From an uncultured Rhodoferax sp. (lineage in GTDB: Bacteria; Pseudomonadota; Gammaproteobacteria; Burkholderiales; Burkholderiaceae_C): a DNA stretch of 64,000 nt. Made by a program: the position numbers and the translations under genes. Positions within the stretch are counted from its first letter, which is position 1; the number at the start of each line of letters is the position of its first letter. The notes beneath the pieces were generated by a model. That model saw only the letters and a list, made by a program, of their open reading frames with translations, was not told the origin of the DNA and did no database searches. Where the stretch lies: assembly GCF_946221635.1 (NCBI RefSeq), contig NZ_CAMIHB010000001.1, positions 124,001-188,000 of the forward strand. Direction: 5' to 3'. This document shows positions 17,125 to 26,627 of this stretch, one piece after another.

Positions 17125-18156
17125 ATGACTTTTTCCCACTCCCTGATCCGCCGCGCCGTACTGGCCGTGGCCGGTGCCGCCGTCTTCAGCGCTGCGCTGC
17201 CCGCGCTGGCGCAGGACATCAAGCCCCGCCTGATCCGCTTCGGCTACGGCCTCAATGAGCAAAGCAACCAGGGCCGTGCGGCCAAGGTGTTTGCCGAGGC
17301 AGTCGAAAAGGCGTCGGGCGGCAAGATGAAGGTGCGTGCCATCGGCGCCTCCGCCCTGGGGCCGGATGTGCAGATGCAGAACTCGCTGATCGGCGGCGCG
17401 CAGGAAATGATGGTCGGCTCGACCGCCACGCTGGTGGGCATCACCAAGGAAATGGCGCTGTGGGATACGCCCTTCCTGATCAGCAACGCCAAGGAAGCTG
17501 ACGCGCTCTTGGATGGCCCCATCGGCGACAAGATCCGCAACAAGCTGCCCGAGAAAGGCCTGGTGGGCCTGGCCTACTGGGAGAACGGCTTCCGCAACCT
17601 GACCAACAGCAAGCGCGCCATCAACAAGGTCGAAGACCTGGATGGCATCAAGCTGCGCGTGATGCAGAACAACGTTTTCCTCAACAGCTTCAAGACCCTG
17701 GGCGCCAACGCCGTGCCCATGGCCTTCTCGGAACTGTTCAGCGCGCTGGAAACCAACACGGTCGATGGCCAGGAAAACCCCTTCAACACCATCCTGTCGA
17801 GCAAGTTCTACGAAGTGCAGAAGTACATGACGGTGACCAACCACGTCTACAGCCCCTGGATCGTGATGGCGAGCAAGAAGTGGTGGGACCAGCTCTCCAA
17901 GGATGAGCAAAAGATTCTGAGCGACGCCGCCAAGCTCAGCCGCGATTTCGAGCGCAAGGACACGCGCGATGAAGCCTCGCGCGCCGTGGCCGACCTCAAG
18001 GCCAAGGGCATGCAGGTCAATGAGCTCTCGCCTGCCGAGTCCGCCCGCATGCGCGACAAGCTGACCCGCGTGTACGCCTCCATCGGCGCCGACATTGGTA
18101 TGGACCTCTGGAACGAGGCCCAGGCCGAATTGGTGAAGATCCGCGCGAAGAAGTAA
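17125..18156 (+). CDS. dctP: TRAP transporter periplasmic substrate-binding protein (DctP)
   Basis: 343 residues: signal peptide (RRAVLAVAGAAVFSAALPALA), then a DctP fold. The conserved arginine region that binds the carboxylate of the ligand is visible in DLDGIKLRVMQNNVFLN, followed by FSELFSALETNTVDGQENP. Carboxylate ligand is expected from the family; gluconate is inferred from the linked kinase. A GAGGAG ribosome site precedes the start. The stop codon is part of an 8-bp inverted repeat shared with the convergent permease gene. Confidence 0.93.
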   Translation: MTFSHSLIRRAVLAVAGAAVFSAALPALAQDIKPRLIRFGYGLNEQSNQGRAAKVFAEAVEKASGGKMKVRAIGASALGPDVQMQNSLIGGAQEMMVGSTATLVGITKEMALWDTPFLISNAKEADALLDGPIGDKIRNKLPEKGLVGLAYWENGFRNLTNSKRAINKVEDLDGIKLRVMQNNVFLNSFKTLGANAVPMAFSELFSALETNTVDGQENPFNTILSSKFYEVQKYMTVTNHVYSPWIVMASKKWWDQLSKDEQKILSDAAKLSRDFERKDTRDEASRAVADLKAKGMQVNELSPAESARMRDKLTRVYASIGADIGMDLWNEAQAELVKIRAKK

Positions 18157-18180
18157 GCGCGGATGGGGGAGGGCGCTTAC
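18153..18180. terminator. Hairpin over the convergent stop codons
   Basis: GTAAGCGC (18153–18160) and GCGCTTAC (18173–18180) form a perfect 8-bp stem with a 12-base purine-rich loop. The stem contains the TAA of dctP and the TAA of the opposing FtsX permease. There is no T-run, so it may act as a weak bidirectional terminator or an RNA 3' end stabiliser. Confidence 0.45.
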
Positions 18181-20774
18181 CAGTCCTCTTTCACCGCCAT
18201 CACGGCATCGCGTCCCGCAGCGGCCTGGCCTGACAGCCAGGCCGTTGTCGTTCCTGCGGCCACCACGGCTGCAGCCAGCGTCGCCAGCCGACCCCAGGGC
18301 AAGGCCAGGTCCATGGTCCAGTGAAAGCTCTGCGGGTTCACCACATGCACCAGCACCACGGCCACCGCCAGGCCCAAGGCCACGCCGGCCAGCGCACCCA
18401 GCGTGGTCCAGGCCACGCCCTCCAGCGCCACCACGCGCAGGATTTGCGCACGGGTGAGCCCCAGGTGGGCCAGCAGGCCAAACTCCTTGCGCCGCGCCAG
18501 CACCTGGGCGCTGAAGCTGGCCGCCACGCCAAACAGGCCGATGCCGATGGCCACGGCCTGCAGCCAGTAGGTCACCGCAAAGCTGCGGTCGAAGATCTTC
18601 AGGCTGGTGGCGCGGATTTCGGCGGCCGAGCCGAATTCCAGCAGCGCGCCGGCCTCGCCGCCGGGCGTGCCAGCCTGCCGGTCGGCCAGGGCGCGCAACT
18701 GCGCCTGGACCTCCGGCACGCTGGCATCGGGGGTAAGCCAGAAGGCGATGTCATTGGCCTGGGTGTCCTGGCTGTAGCGGGCAAAGTCGGTCGCGTCCAT
18801 GGCGATGGTGCCGAACTGGCGGCTGTAGTCGCGCCACACGCCTGCTACAAAAAAAGTAGCTTCTCGCGCAGATTCCACGGGGGCTGGAGGCCTGAATGAT
18901 CCGGAAAGTGCAGGGAAATCCCGCCCAGGCTGCGCGTCGTACAGGTCGCGCAAGGCCTCGCTCACATAGACGCCCACGCGCCCTGCCGGCACCGGCAGCG
19001 CCGGATCCAGCAGGGGCAGGCTGGCGCTGCCACCGTGCGTGTCGTCTGCGTCCCGCATGTGGCGCACCAGCAGGGTGACCGCGGGTCGCGTCGGGTCCAG
19101 CGTGAGCGGCAGGCTGCGTTGCGCACTCAGACGCTGCACGCCGGGCAGTTGCGCGGCGGCTTGCACAAAGGCGGAAGAGAACGTGGCCGTGTCGTTCGGG
19201 CCGGGCCCGCTGGCCGCGCGCACGTACAGGGCCGCGGGCAGGACCGCGTCCAGCCAACTGCTGACCGACTGGCGAAAACTCGCCACCATCACCGTCAGTG
19301 CCACCGCCAGGCTCAGGGCGGCTACCACGCCGCTCACAGCCACGGCGGCACTTTCCCGCACGCGGCGTGCGCGCTCCACCGCCAGCAGGGGCAGGGCGCG
19401 GTGCGCCACGACTGGCGCCAGGTAGCGCAGCAGCCAGCCCACGGCCGCAGGCAGCACCGCAATGCCGCCCAGCAGCAGGCAGGCGACGCTGGCATAGGCT
19501 GCCAGCGGCATGTCCCACACCGGCGGCAACTGCGCCAGCAGGCCCGCGACCAGTAGCAGGGCCAAGCCGGTGCCGGCGCGGTGCCGGCCAGTACCGTGGC
19601 TACCCAGGCCCTTGAGGGTCTGGGCCGGGGGCAGGCCTTGGGCTTGTTGCGCCGGAGCCCAAGCGCCGGCCAGCGCCGCCGCGATGCCCAGGCCCCCAAA
19701 CAGCAGGGCGGCACTGCCGCTCCACTGCAGCACAGGTGTGCTGCCGGCAAAGTAGCCCCCACCCAGGTCGCCGCCCAACAGGCGCAGCGCCAGTGCGGCC
19801 AGGCCCGTGCCCAAGGCCAGGCCCAGGGCGCTGCCCAAGCCGCCCAATACCGCAGCTTCCAGCAACACCAGGCACAGGCGCTGGCTGCCCGTCAGCCCCA
19901 ATACACCGAGCAAGGCAAATTGCTGCGCACGTCGCGCCACGCTGAGTGCCAGCACCGAGAACACGAGGAAGCCACCTGTGAACAGCGCCACCAGCGCCAG
20001 CACCGTGAGGTTGACCCGGTAGGCGCGCGAGAGCTGGTCCAGGCGTGTGCTCGCATCGCCAGGCGCACGCAGCGCGGCGCCGCCGGGCCAGTCGGGGGCG
20101 CTTTCGAGCTGGCGCACGAACGCCGCACGGTCCACACCGGGGCGCAGGCGCAGGTCCACGCGGCTGATGTCCTCGCGCCCCAGCAGGGCCTGCAGCGCAC
20201 CTATGTCCATCACCGCCAGCGCCGGGCCTGCGGCCTGCACCTTGCCGGCCACCTGCAGCGCTTGCAGGCGCAGGCCCAGTTGGAGCTGCACGGTGTCTCC
20301 CTTCAGCGCTTGGCGCGCCAGCGGGTTGAGAAACACGGTGTCGGGGGCGAACAGTGCCAGCCGGTCGGCGTCGGCCGCAGGGTGGGGCAGCAGGTCGGGC
20401 GCCACGGCGGCCACCTGCAGGGCATCCACACCCAGCACACGCAGCGCGACCTTGCGGCCCTCCTGCACGGCCGCACCCTGCAGCTCCAGCACGGGCGAGG
20501 CTACCGCCACATCCGGGTGGCGCAGCAGGCGCCCCCACAGCACCAGGCTCACACGGCTGGCGCTACCTGCGGCAGTGCGCAACTCCAGGTCCGGCTGGCC
20601 GCCTACCGAGCGTGTGGCCTGGGAAAACTCATCCAGTGCCGAGGCATTGATCAGGTGCACTGCAAAGGCCAGTGCCACGCCCAGCATGACCGATACCACG
20701 GCCGCTGCACTGCGCCAGGGGTGGTGGCGCAGTTCCTGCCAGGAGAAAGTGGTAAGCAAACGTATCAGCACCAC
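18177..20774 (-). CDS. Large FtsX-family ABC transporter permease
   Basis: 865-residue inner-membrane protein with two FtsX/MacB-type modules: one N-terminal helix followed by a large periplasmic domain, several central helices, a second periplasmic domain, and three C-terminal helices, as in YbbP or AttF/AttG-type permeases. There is no ATPase domain and no ATPase gene beside it; the nearest candidate is at 31893–32543. It probably moves lipids or lipoproteins from the outer leaflet. The start is a GTG with a weak ribosome site. A repeat (copy C) lies in the second periplasmic domain. Confidence 0.87.
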   Translation of the reverse strand: MVLIRLLTTFSWQELRHHPWRSAAAVVSVMLGVALAFAVHLINASALDEFSQATRSVGGQPDLELRTAAGSASRVSLVLWGRLLRHPDVAVASPVLELQGAAVQEGRKVALRVLGVDALQVAAVAPDLLPHPAADADRLALFAPDTVFLNPLARQALKGDTVQLQLGLRLQALQVAGKVQAAGPALAVMDIGALQALLGREDISRVDLRLRPGVDRAAFVRQLESAPDWPGGAALRAPGDASTRLDQLSRAYRVNLTVLALVALFTGGFLVFSVLALSVARRAQQFALLGVLGLTGSQRLCLVLLEAAVLGGLGSALGLALGTGLAALALRLLGGDLGGGYFAGSTPVLQWSGSAALLFGGLGIAAALAGAWAPAQQAQGLPPAQTLKGLGSHGTGRHRAGTGLALLLVAGLLAQLPPVWDMPLAAYASVACLLLGGIAVLPAAVGWLLRYLAPVVAHRALPLLAVERARRVRESAAVAVSGVVAALSLAVALTVMVASFRQSVSSWLDAVLPAALYVRAASGPGPNDTATFSSAFVQAAAQLPGVQRLSAQRSLPLTLDPTRPAVTLLVRHMRDADDTHGGSASLPLLDPALPVPAGRVGVYVSEALRDLYDAQPGRDFPALSGSFRPPAPVESAREATFFVAGVWRDYSRQFGTIAMDATDFARYSQDTQANDIAFWLTPDASVPEVQAQLRALADRQAGTPGGEAGALLEFGSAAEIRATSLKIFDRSFAVTYWLQAVAIGIGLFGVAASFSAQVLARRKEFGLLAHLGLTRAQILRVVALEGVAWTTLGALAGVALGLAVAVVLVHVVNPQSFHWTMDLALPWGRLATLAAAVVAAGTTTAWLSGQAAAGRDAVMAVKEDW
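18844..18892 (+). repeat. Intragenic palindromic element, copy C
   Basis: GCTACAAAAAAAGTAGC (perfect GCTAC/GTAGC stem) followed by TTCTCGCGCAGATTCCACG and GGGGCTGGAGGCC. It is antisense within the FtsX permease gene and read through in frame, giving RPPAPVESAREATFF-like residues. Confidence 0.8.
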
Positions 20775-20863
20775 ACAAGCCTAGCGCAAACCTGCCCGGT
20801 TTCGTCATACGTCGTGGTTACCATGTGTGCACGGTGCAGCCGCCGGCTGCGTTGAGTGAGACT

Positions 20864-22690
20864 ATGACGCACGAAGCCCACGACACTTCCGCCCCTCCCA
20901 CCGAGCCGCAAGGCACTGAATCCCCGGACTGGGCCCGAGCGGCGGCGCTGGGCGGTCTGGCCAGCTTGCTGGCGGCCTGCGCAGCGCCCGGCGGGCGCCT
21001 GGGGCGGGGGCTGCCACTGCAGCGGCCCGACCAGCATTACGCCAGTGCCCACACGCCGCAGGAGGCCGCACGCTTTCTGCTGCAGGCGCAGTTCTCGGCC
21101 TCCGACGCCGAGATCGCCGCAGTGCAGAAGCTGGGTTACGCGGGCTGGTTGGCACAGCAGTTTGACGCGCCGCTGGGGCAGACCGGCTGGGACTGGCTGA
21201 ACGCGCGCGGCTACGGCGTTATTGACAACACCACGCGCTACTTCGACCACTTCTACCCCGGCGACTACATGATCTGGAACCAGCTCATGACGGCGCCGGA
21301 CGCGGTGCGCAAACGCCTGGCGCTGGCCCTGTCCGAGTTCTTCGTGGTCTCGCTCACGGGGCTGGATTTCGCCTGGCGCAGCCACGCCATGGCGCACTAC
21401 TGGGACACGCTGGTGCGCCACGCGTTGGGCAATTTCCGTGACCTGCTCGAAGAGGTGTCGCTGAACCCGGCCATGGGCCACTACCTCAACACCAAGGGCA
21501 ACCAGAAGGAAAACCCCGCGACCGGCCGCGTGCCCGACGAGAACTACGCACGCGAGGTGATGCAGCTCTTCAGCATCGGCCTGGTGCAGCTCAACCCGGA
21601 CGGCACCGAGAAGAAGGGCAGCAACGGCCAGCGCATCGAGACCTATGTGCAGAGCGATGTCACGCAACTGGCCCGCGTGTTCACCGGCTACGACTTCGAC
21701 CAGCGCCAAAACGTGGTCACCCCGTTTGACCCCGAGGGCAAGCGCAAGGTGGGCAACACCCTGTTTGCGCGCCAGCGCATGATGTTCACCGCCAACCGGC
21801 ATTCCGACCTGCCGGTGCAGTTCCTGGGGGTGACGATCCCGGCCAACACCGCGGGTGCTGACGCACTCAAGATCGCGTTGGATACCTTGTTCCACCACCC
21901 CAATGTGGGCCCCTTCTTTGGCCGGCAGATGATCCAGCGCCTGGTCACCAGCAACCCCAGCCCGGCGTACGTGGCGCGCGTGGCGGCCGCCTTTGCCGAT
22001 AACGGTGCCGGTGTGCGCGGGGACCTGCGCGCAGTGTTTGCCGCCGTGCTGCTGGACGACGAGGCGCGCAACCCCGAGGGCGTGCACGAGGCGCGCTTTG
22101 GCCGACTGCGCGAACCCATGCTCAGGTTGGTGCAGTGGGGCCGCACCTTTGGTGCCACCTCGGCCCAGGGCAGCTGGAAGATTGGCGATCTGAGCAACCC
22201 CGCTACCCAGCTGGGCCAGAGCCCCTTGCGTTCGCCTTCGGTGTTCAACTTCTTCCGGCCCGGTTATGTGCCACCCGCCACGCAGATGGCGGCCAGTGGC
22301 GCATCGGCACCCGAGTTCCAGATCGTTACCGAGAGCAGTGTGGCGGGCTACCTGAACTTCATGCAGAACGTGATCCGCAACGGCATCTATGTGAACGACC
22401 CGGACTTGCCCAACAACATCAACAACTCCAAGAACCCCAAGAATGGCTTTGACATCAAGGCCAGCTACAGCACCGAGCTGGCGCTGGCGCACGACGCCAA
22501 GGCCTTGGTGGAGCGCCTGAACCTGCTGCTGTGTGCCGGCCAGTTGCCGGCATCACTGCGCGGGCGCATGGAGGCGGCCCTCAATGCCACGCCGCTGACG
22601 GCCAGCAGCCCGCCCGACAAACGCCTGGATCGCGTGGCCTCGGCCGTGCTGCTGGCCATGGCATCCCCCCAGTACTTGGTCCAAAAATAA
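20864..22690 (+). CDS. DUF1800 domain-containing protein
   Basis: 608-residue protein of the DUF1800 family, whose function is not established. Near the N-terminus a hydrophobic stretch ends in LLAACAAPG, a possible lipobox, so it may be an envelope lipoprotein. Conserved family segments include HYLNTKGNQKENP, DENYAREVMQLFSIGL and SPSVFNFFRPGY. DUF1800 proteins are typically paired with a DUF1501 partner, as here with a 10-base gap. The ATG at 20864 is 89 bases from the divergent permease gene. Confidence 0.88.
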   Translation: MTHEAHDTSAPPTEPQGTESPDWARAAALGGLASLLAACAAPGGRLGRGLPLQRPDQHYASAHTPQEAARFLLQAQFSASDAEIAAVQKLGYAGWLAQQFDAPLGQTGWDWLNARGYGVIDNTTRYFDHFYPGDYMIWNQLMTAPDAVRKRLALALSEFFVVSLTGLDFAWRSHAMAHYWDTLVRHALGNFRDLLEEVSLNPAMGHYLNTKGNQKENPATGRVPDENYAREVMQLFSIGLVQLNPDGTEKKGSNGQRIETYVQSDVTQLARVFTGYDFDQRQNVVTPFDPEGKRKVGNTLFARQRMMFTANRHSDLPVQFLGVTIPANTAGADALKIALDTLFHHPNVGPFFGRQMIQRLVTSNPSPAYVARVAAAFADNGAGVRGDLRAVFAAVLLDDEARNPEGVHEARFGRLREPMLRLVQWGRTFGATSAQGSWKIGDLSNPATQLGQSPLRSPSVFNFFRPGYVPPATQMAASGASAPEFQIVTESSVAGYLNFMQNVIRNGIYVNDPDLPNNINNSKNPKNGFDIKASYSTELALAHDAKALVERLNLLLCAGQLPASLRGRMEAALNATPLTASSPPDKRLDRVASAVLLAMASPQYLVQK

Positions 22691-22700
22691 GGAGCACGCC

Positions 22701-24173
22701 ATGCACCTGCTCAATACCGCATTGCATACCCGCCGCGCATTTCTCCAACGTAGTGGGCAACTCGCCCTGGCCGGTGCAGCCCTGCCTACCGCGCTCAACC
22801 TGGCCGCTCTGGGCGAGGCGGCGGCCGCTACCGCCAACGACTACAAGGCCCTGGTCTGTGTCTTTCTCTATGGCGGTAACGATTACGCCAACACCGTGGT
22901 CACCTATGACCCCACCAGCTATGCACAGTACGCCACGGTACGCGGCGGGGCCGGTGATGCGGGTGGCGGCATTGCGCTTGCACGCGCCGATCTGGAGCGC
23001 ACCCTGCTCAAGCCGCACAAACCCTTAGCTGACGGGCGGCAATACGCGCTGCACCCCGCCATGGCGGGGCTGGCTGATCTGTTTAATGCAGGGCAGGCGG
23101 CGGTGCAATTGAATGTGGGGCCGCTGGTGGTGCCGCTCACGCGCGCCCAGTTCAACAGCCCGGACCGCAAGACCTATCCGCTACCGCCCAAGCTGTTTTC
23201 TCACAACGACCAGCAATCGGTTTGGCAATCGTCATCGCCTGAAGGATCTACCGTGGGCTGGGGTGGGCATCTGGGCGATCTGGCGCTTAACGGGAATACC
23301 AAGTCCCTCTTCACCTGCATGTCGGTCACCGGCAATGCGGTCTTCCTCTCGGGTGATTCGGCGCTGCAGTACCAGGTCAGCACCGGGGGTGCGGTGCGCG
23401 TGCGCGCGGCGACTGACGGCGCGGTCTACGGCTCCAAGGCGGTGAAGGACTTGATGTCCCAAATGATCTCGGAGGGCAGCGCCCATCCGCTGGAGAACGA
23501 ATATGTGCGTGTGATGCAGCGATCGCGCGAGGCCGAGGTGCATGTGGCCGCGGCGCTGGCCGGTAGCCAGACCGGCGGTGCCACACCGCTGGTCACCGAG
23601 TTTCCCGCCAACAACCCGCTGGCCGACCAGCTCAAGATGGTGGCGCGCCTGATCCAGGGCCGCAGCCTGCTGGGCGCCAAGCGCCAGGTCTTCATGGTGT
23701 CGCTGGGCGGTTTTGATTTGCATGACAACCTGATTGCGCAGCAGCCGGTGCTGATGGGCCGTGTGAGCGAAGCCATGGCGGCCTTCTACCGTGCCACCGT
23801 CGAGTTGGGCGTGGCCCAGAACGTGACCAGCTTCACCGCCTCCGACTTTGGCCGCACGCTCACTTCCAATGGCGATGGTTCCGACCACGGTTGGGGTGGT
23901 CACCACATCGTCGTGGGTGGCGCCGTCAAGGGCCGGGCCTTCTATGGCGCACCGCCGCCCGTGAGCGTAGGCAATACCAATGCGCCACAAGACCAGTGGC
24001 ACGTGGGCCAGGGCCGCCTGTTGCCCAGCACCTCGGTGGACCAGTACGCCGCCACGCTGGCGCGCTGGTTCGGCGTGGAGCCTCAGCAGTTGGGCGGTAT
24101 CTTGCCCAATCTGCGGCAGTTTGGTTCTTCCGCGTACCCGCTGGACCTGGGCTTCATGGGGCCGTCTGCATGA
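22701..24173 (+). CDS. DUF1501 family protein with Tat signal
   Basis: 490 residues. The N-terminus carries a twin-arginine type signal (TRRAFLQRSGQLALAGAAL), so folded export is likely. The rest fits DUF1501, a sulfatase/phosphatase-superfamily-related group without assigned activity; FLYGGNDYANTVV, FSHNDQQSVWQS and the DHGWGGHHIVVGG segment are typical, the latter offering possible metal-binding Asp/His residues. A strong AAGGAG site precedes it. Its stop overlaps the next gene by four bases (ATGA). Confidence 0.9.
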   Translation: MHLLNTALHTRRAFLQRSGQLALAGAALPTALNLAALGEAAAATANDYKALVCVFLYGGNDYANTVVTYDPTSYAQYATVRGGAGDAGGGIALARADLERTLLKPHKPLADGRQYALHPAMAGLADLFNAGQAAVQLNVGPLVVPLTRAQFNSPDRKTYPLPPKLFSHNDQQSVWQSSSPEGSTVGWGGHLGDLALNGNTKSLFTCMSVTGNAVFLSGDSALQYQVSTGGAVRVRAATDGAVYGSKAVKDLMSQMISEGSAHPLENEYVRVMQRSREAEVHVAAALAGSQTGGATPLVTEFPANNPLADQLKMVARLIQGRSLLGAKRQVFMVSLGGFDLHDNLIAQQPVLMGRVSEAMAAFYRATVELGVAQNVTSFTASDFGRTLTSNGDGSDHGWGGHHIVVGGAVKGRAFYGAPPPVSVGNTNAPQDQWHVGQGRLLPSTSVDQYAATLARWFGVEPQQLGGILPNLRQFGSSAYPLDLGFMGPSA

Positions 24174-25276
24174 GGGTGATGGTGTTGGGTGGGTATGGCA
24201 ACTTTGGTGCACGCATTTCCCGGGCCCTGGCGGCCGATCCGTCTATCGACCTGCTGGTGGCAGGACGCGATGAGAACAAGGCGTCTGCCTTTGCCACTGC
24301 ACTGAACTGCCACGCCCTGGGTGTGGCGGTGGATTGGCAGGGTCCCCACTTGGTGCGCGCCCTGCAGGCCCATGGTGTGCAGCTGCTCATCCATACCGCC
24401 GGCCCTTTTCAGGGACAGGACTACACCGTGGCCCAGGCTTGTGCACAGGCGGGCGCGCACTACATTGATTTGGCCGATGGCCGCCGCTTTGTCTGTGACT
24501 TCGCCGCGGCTTTGCAAGCACCGTTTGCGGCGGCCAACCGGGTCGCCATCACGGGTGCCAGTACCGTGCCCGCGTTGTCGTCGGCCGTGGTGGACTCTCT
24601 GTGCCACGGCTGGCAGCGCATCCACACCATCGACATCTGCATTGCCCCCGCCCAAACCGCACCACGGGGGGTAGCCACGCTGGAAGCGGTGCTCAGCTAC
24701 TGCGGGCTGCCGGTGCAGTTGTGGCGCAGCGGGCGTTGGCAGGCCGCGACGGGTTGGGGTGGCTTGCAGCGGGTGCAGTTCCAGCGTCTGCGGCCGCGCC
24801 TGGGCGCGGTGTGCGACATCCCCGATCTGGAGCTGTTTCCCGCGCACTACCGGGTGCAGAACCGCATGGAATTTCGCGCGGCGCTGGAGGTCGGTTTGTC
24901 CCAGCGCGCCTTTGCGGTGCTGGCTTGGTTGCGCCAGCGCGGCCTCCTCAAGAACCCGGCGTCGCTGGCACGGCTGCTCAACGCCGGCGCCCAAGTGTTT
25001 GATCCACTGGGCTCCGCCCTGGGCGGTATGGTGGTGCGTGTCGCGGGTGTGAATGGCGATGGTGCGCAGGTCAAGCGCGCCTGGCATATCGCCGCCGATA
25101 AGGACCACGGCCCTGAAATCCCCTGCATGGCCGCCATCCTTCTGGCCCGCCGCCTCGCGGCCGGTGAACCGATGCAGCCCGGCGCCCGCGCCTGCGTGAG
25201 CCAGCATGCCCTGCAGGACTTTGCCCCGGAGTTTGCGAAATGGGGCATGGTGACGGATGTGGTGGAGGAGGGCTGA
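24170..25276 (+). CDS. Saccharopine dehydrogenase-like NAD(P)-binding protein
   Basis: 368 residues with an N-terminal Rossmann motif (MVLGGYGNFGARISRAL) and the saccharopine-dehydrogenase-like fold (HTAGPFQGQDYTVAQAC, HYIDLADGRRFV). True lysine-pathway activity is unlikely given the neighbours; such proteins often act as trans-acting enoyl reductases or unknown oxidoreductases. It overlaps the DUF1501 gene (ATGA) and is followed after four bases by the SRPBCC gene. Start set at the overlapping ATG rather than far upstream inside DUF1501. Confidence 0.85.
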   Translation: MRVMVLGGYGNFGARISRALAADPSIDLLVAGRDENKASAFATALNCHALGVAVDWQGPHLVRALQAHGVQLLIHTAGPFQGQDYTVAQACAQAGAHYIDLADGRRFVCDFAAALQAPFAAANRVAITGASTVPALSSAVVDSLCHGWQRIHTIDICIAPAQTAPRGVATLEAVLSYCGLPVQLWRSGRWQAATGWGGLQRVQFQRLRPRLGAVCDIPDLELFPAHYRVQNRMEFRAALEVGLSQRAFAVLAWLRQRGLLKNPASLARLLNAGAQVFDPLGSALGGMVVRVAGVNGDGAQVKRAWHIAADKDHGPEIPCMAAILLARRLAAGEPMQPGARACVSQHALQDFAPEFAKWGMVTDVVEEG

Positions 25277-25280
25277 TGCG

Positions 25281-25787
25281 GTGATCCATCACAAGCTGGA
25301 GTTCACCATGCCTGCGCCGGCGGCCGTGGTGTTTGATGCCTTTCACTACCACCAGTGGCGCCACCGCTGGGATTCATTGGTCAGTGCAACGGCGGTCGTG
25401 GGCGGTGCACCCTGTCCCTATGTGGGGGCGGTGACGGAGAACACGGGCGGCGGCTGGATGCGAGGTCTGTCCATGCAAACCCGGTTTGTGAGTTTCGATC
25501 GTCCCCACCTGGCTGCGGCCACCATGGTAGGGACATCGTTTCCTTTCTCGCGCTGGGCGGCTTCCATGCGCCATAAGGACACCGATGCGCAGAATTCCCT
25601 GATGATTTACACCTATACCCTGGATGTGACGCCACGCTGGCTCGCATGGATTTTGAGACCTGTGGTGCAGGGGATCTTTGTCCACCAGACACGCAAACGC
25701 TTTCGTCGCTTGCAGGTGTTTCTGGCAGGGCATGCGGATGAGGTTCTTGCCTGGCAACAGGCAGAAGAATTCCATGGAACACGCTGA
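25281..25787 (+). CDS. SRPBCC (START-like) family protein
   Basis: 168 residues; N-terminal strand IHHKLEFTMPAPAAVVFDAF, a helix, then a sheet matching polyketide-cyclase/SRPBCC proteins that bind hydrophobic ligands in a deep cavity. The GTG at 25281 is preferred because GGAGG lies 12 bases upstream and it begins right after the previous stop; the frame is open 24 bases earlier. The gene overlaps the DoxX-like gene by 14 bases. No ligand can be named. Confidence 0.75.
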   Translation: MIHHKLEFTMPAPAAVVFDAFHYHQWRHRWDSLVSATAVVGGAPCPYVGAVTENTGGGWMRGLSMQTRFVSFDRPHLAAATMVGTSFPFSRWAASMRHKDTDAQNSLMIYTYTLDVTPRWLAWILRPVVQGIFVHQTRKRFRRLQVFLAGHADEVLAWQQAEEFHGTR

Positions 25788-26139
25788 GTCGCGTTGGCTG
25801 CGCTACAGCCTGGTGTTTGTGTGGTTGGCTACGGCGTTGGTCAGCGTGCAGGAGTTGCATGGCCAAAGTCGTGCGCTGCTGGTAGCCAGTGGCGTGACGG
25901 ATATGCGCGTGGCCGATGCGTTGGTGTGGGCCGGGGCGGCAGTGGATGCTGTGCTGGGGTTGCTCTTGTTGGTTTGGCCTGTGCGGCGCGTGGTTGGCTT
26001 GGCCTTGCTGGCGATGTTGGGCATGACGCTGGTGGCCACTGTCATGCTGCCCGCGCTGTGGCTGCATCCGTTGGGGCCGCTGACGAAGAATGTGCCGATT
26101 GCGGTGGTGTTGTGGATGTTGATGCGGAGGTCGCCGTGA
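25774..26139 (+). CDS. DoxX-like family membrane protein
   Basis: 121-residue protein with four predicted membrane helices and the DoxX-like pattern (RYSLVFVWLATALVSVQEL, AGAAVDAVLGLLLLVW). Function in bacteria is mostly unknown; DoxX-type proteins are often linked to oxidoreductases, as here with the saccharopine-dehydrogenase-like gene. It overlaps the SRPBCC gene upstream and the DUF2269 gene downstream (GTGA). Confidence 0.82.
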   Translation: MEHAESRWLRYSLVFVWLATALVSVQELHGQSRALLVASGVTDMRVADALVWAGAAVDAVLGLLLLVWPVRRVVGLALLAMLGMTLVATVMLPALWLHPLGPLTKNVPIAVVLWMLMRRSP

Positions 26140-26612
26140 GTCTCTATCTGTTCCTCAAGTGGGTGCACATCCTCTCCAGCGTGGTGCTGGTGGGCACAGG
26201 TTTCGGCACGGCGTTTTTCTTCTTCTACGCCAACCGTAGTGGCGTGGTGGCGGCGCAGGCGGTGGTGGCGCGTCTCGTGGTGCGGGCCGACACCTGGTTC
26301 ACTTCGCCCGCCGTGGTGATTCAACCGATCACGGGCTTGTGGATGGCCTATCTGGCCGGCTACCCCTGGCATACGCCATGGCTGCTGGTGACGGTGGCGC
26401 TCTATTTGTTCACCGGCGCCTGCTGGACACCGGTGGTGGCCCTGCAACTGCGCATGGCGGAGATGGCGAAGACTGCGCATGCAAAGAACGAGCCGCTGCC
26501 CGAACTGTACTGGCGGTACGCGCGCCGCTGGGAGTCGCTGGGCTACCCGGCGTTTGCGGCGATGCTGGCGGTGTTCTACCTGATGGTGGCCAAGCCGACC
26601 CTGTGGGCATAG
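26136..26612 (+). CDS. DUF2269 family membrane protein
   Basis: 158 residues with four or five hydrophobic helices; begins VSLYLFLKWVHILSSVVLVG, the DUF2269 signature with a histidine in the first helix. No function is assigned to the family. It starts with GTG overlapping the previous stop and is the last member of the run from DUF1800 onward. The longer frame at this place is only a shadow of the DoxX-like gene. Confidence 0.85.
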   Translation: MSLYLFLKWVHILSSVVLVGTGFGTAFFFFYANRSGVVAAQAVVARLVVRADTWFTSPAVVIQPITGLWMAYLAGYPWHTPWLLVTVALYLFTGACWTPVVALQLRMAEMAKTAHAKNEPLPELYWRYARRWESLGYPAFAAMLAVFYLMVAKPTLWA

Positions 26613-26627
26613 GCCTACAATCCCGTT

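Noticed and set aside
15511..17910. 799-codon open frame on the minus strand
   Set aside because: Antisense to the TRAP transporter genes, same shadow composition (His, Gln, Gly-rich) and no recognisable domain.
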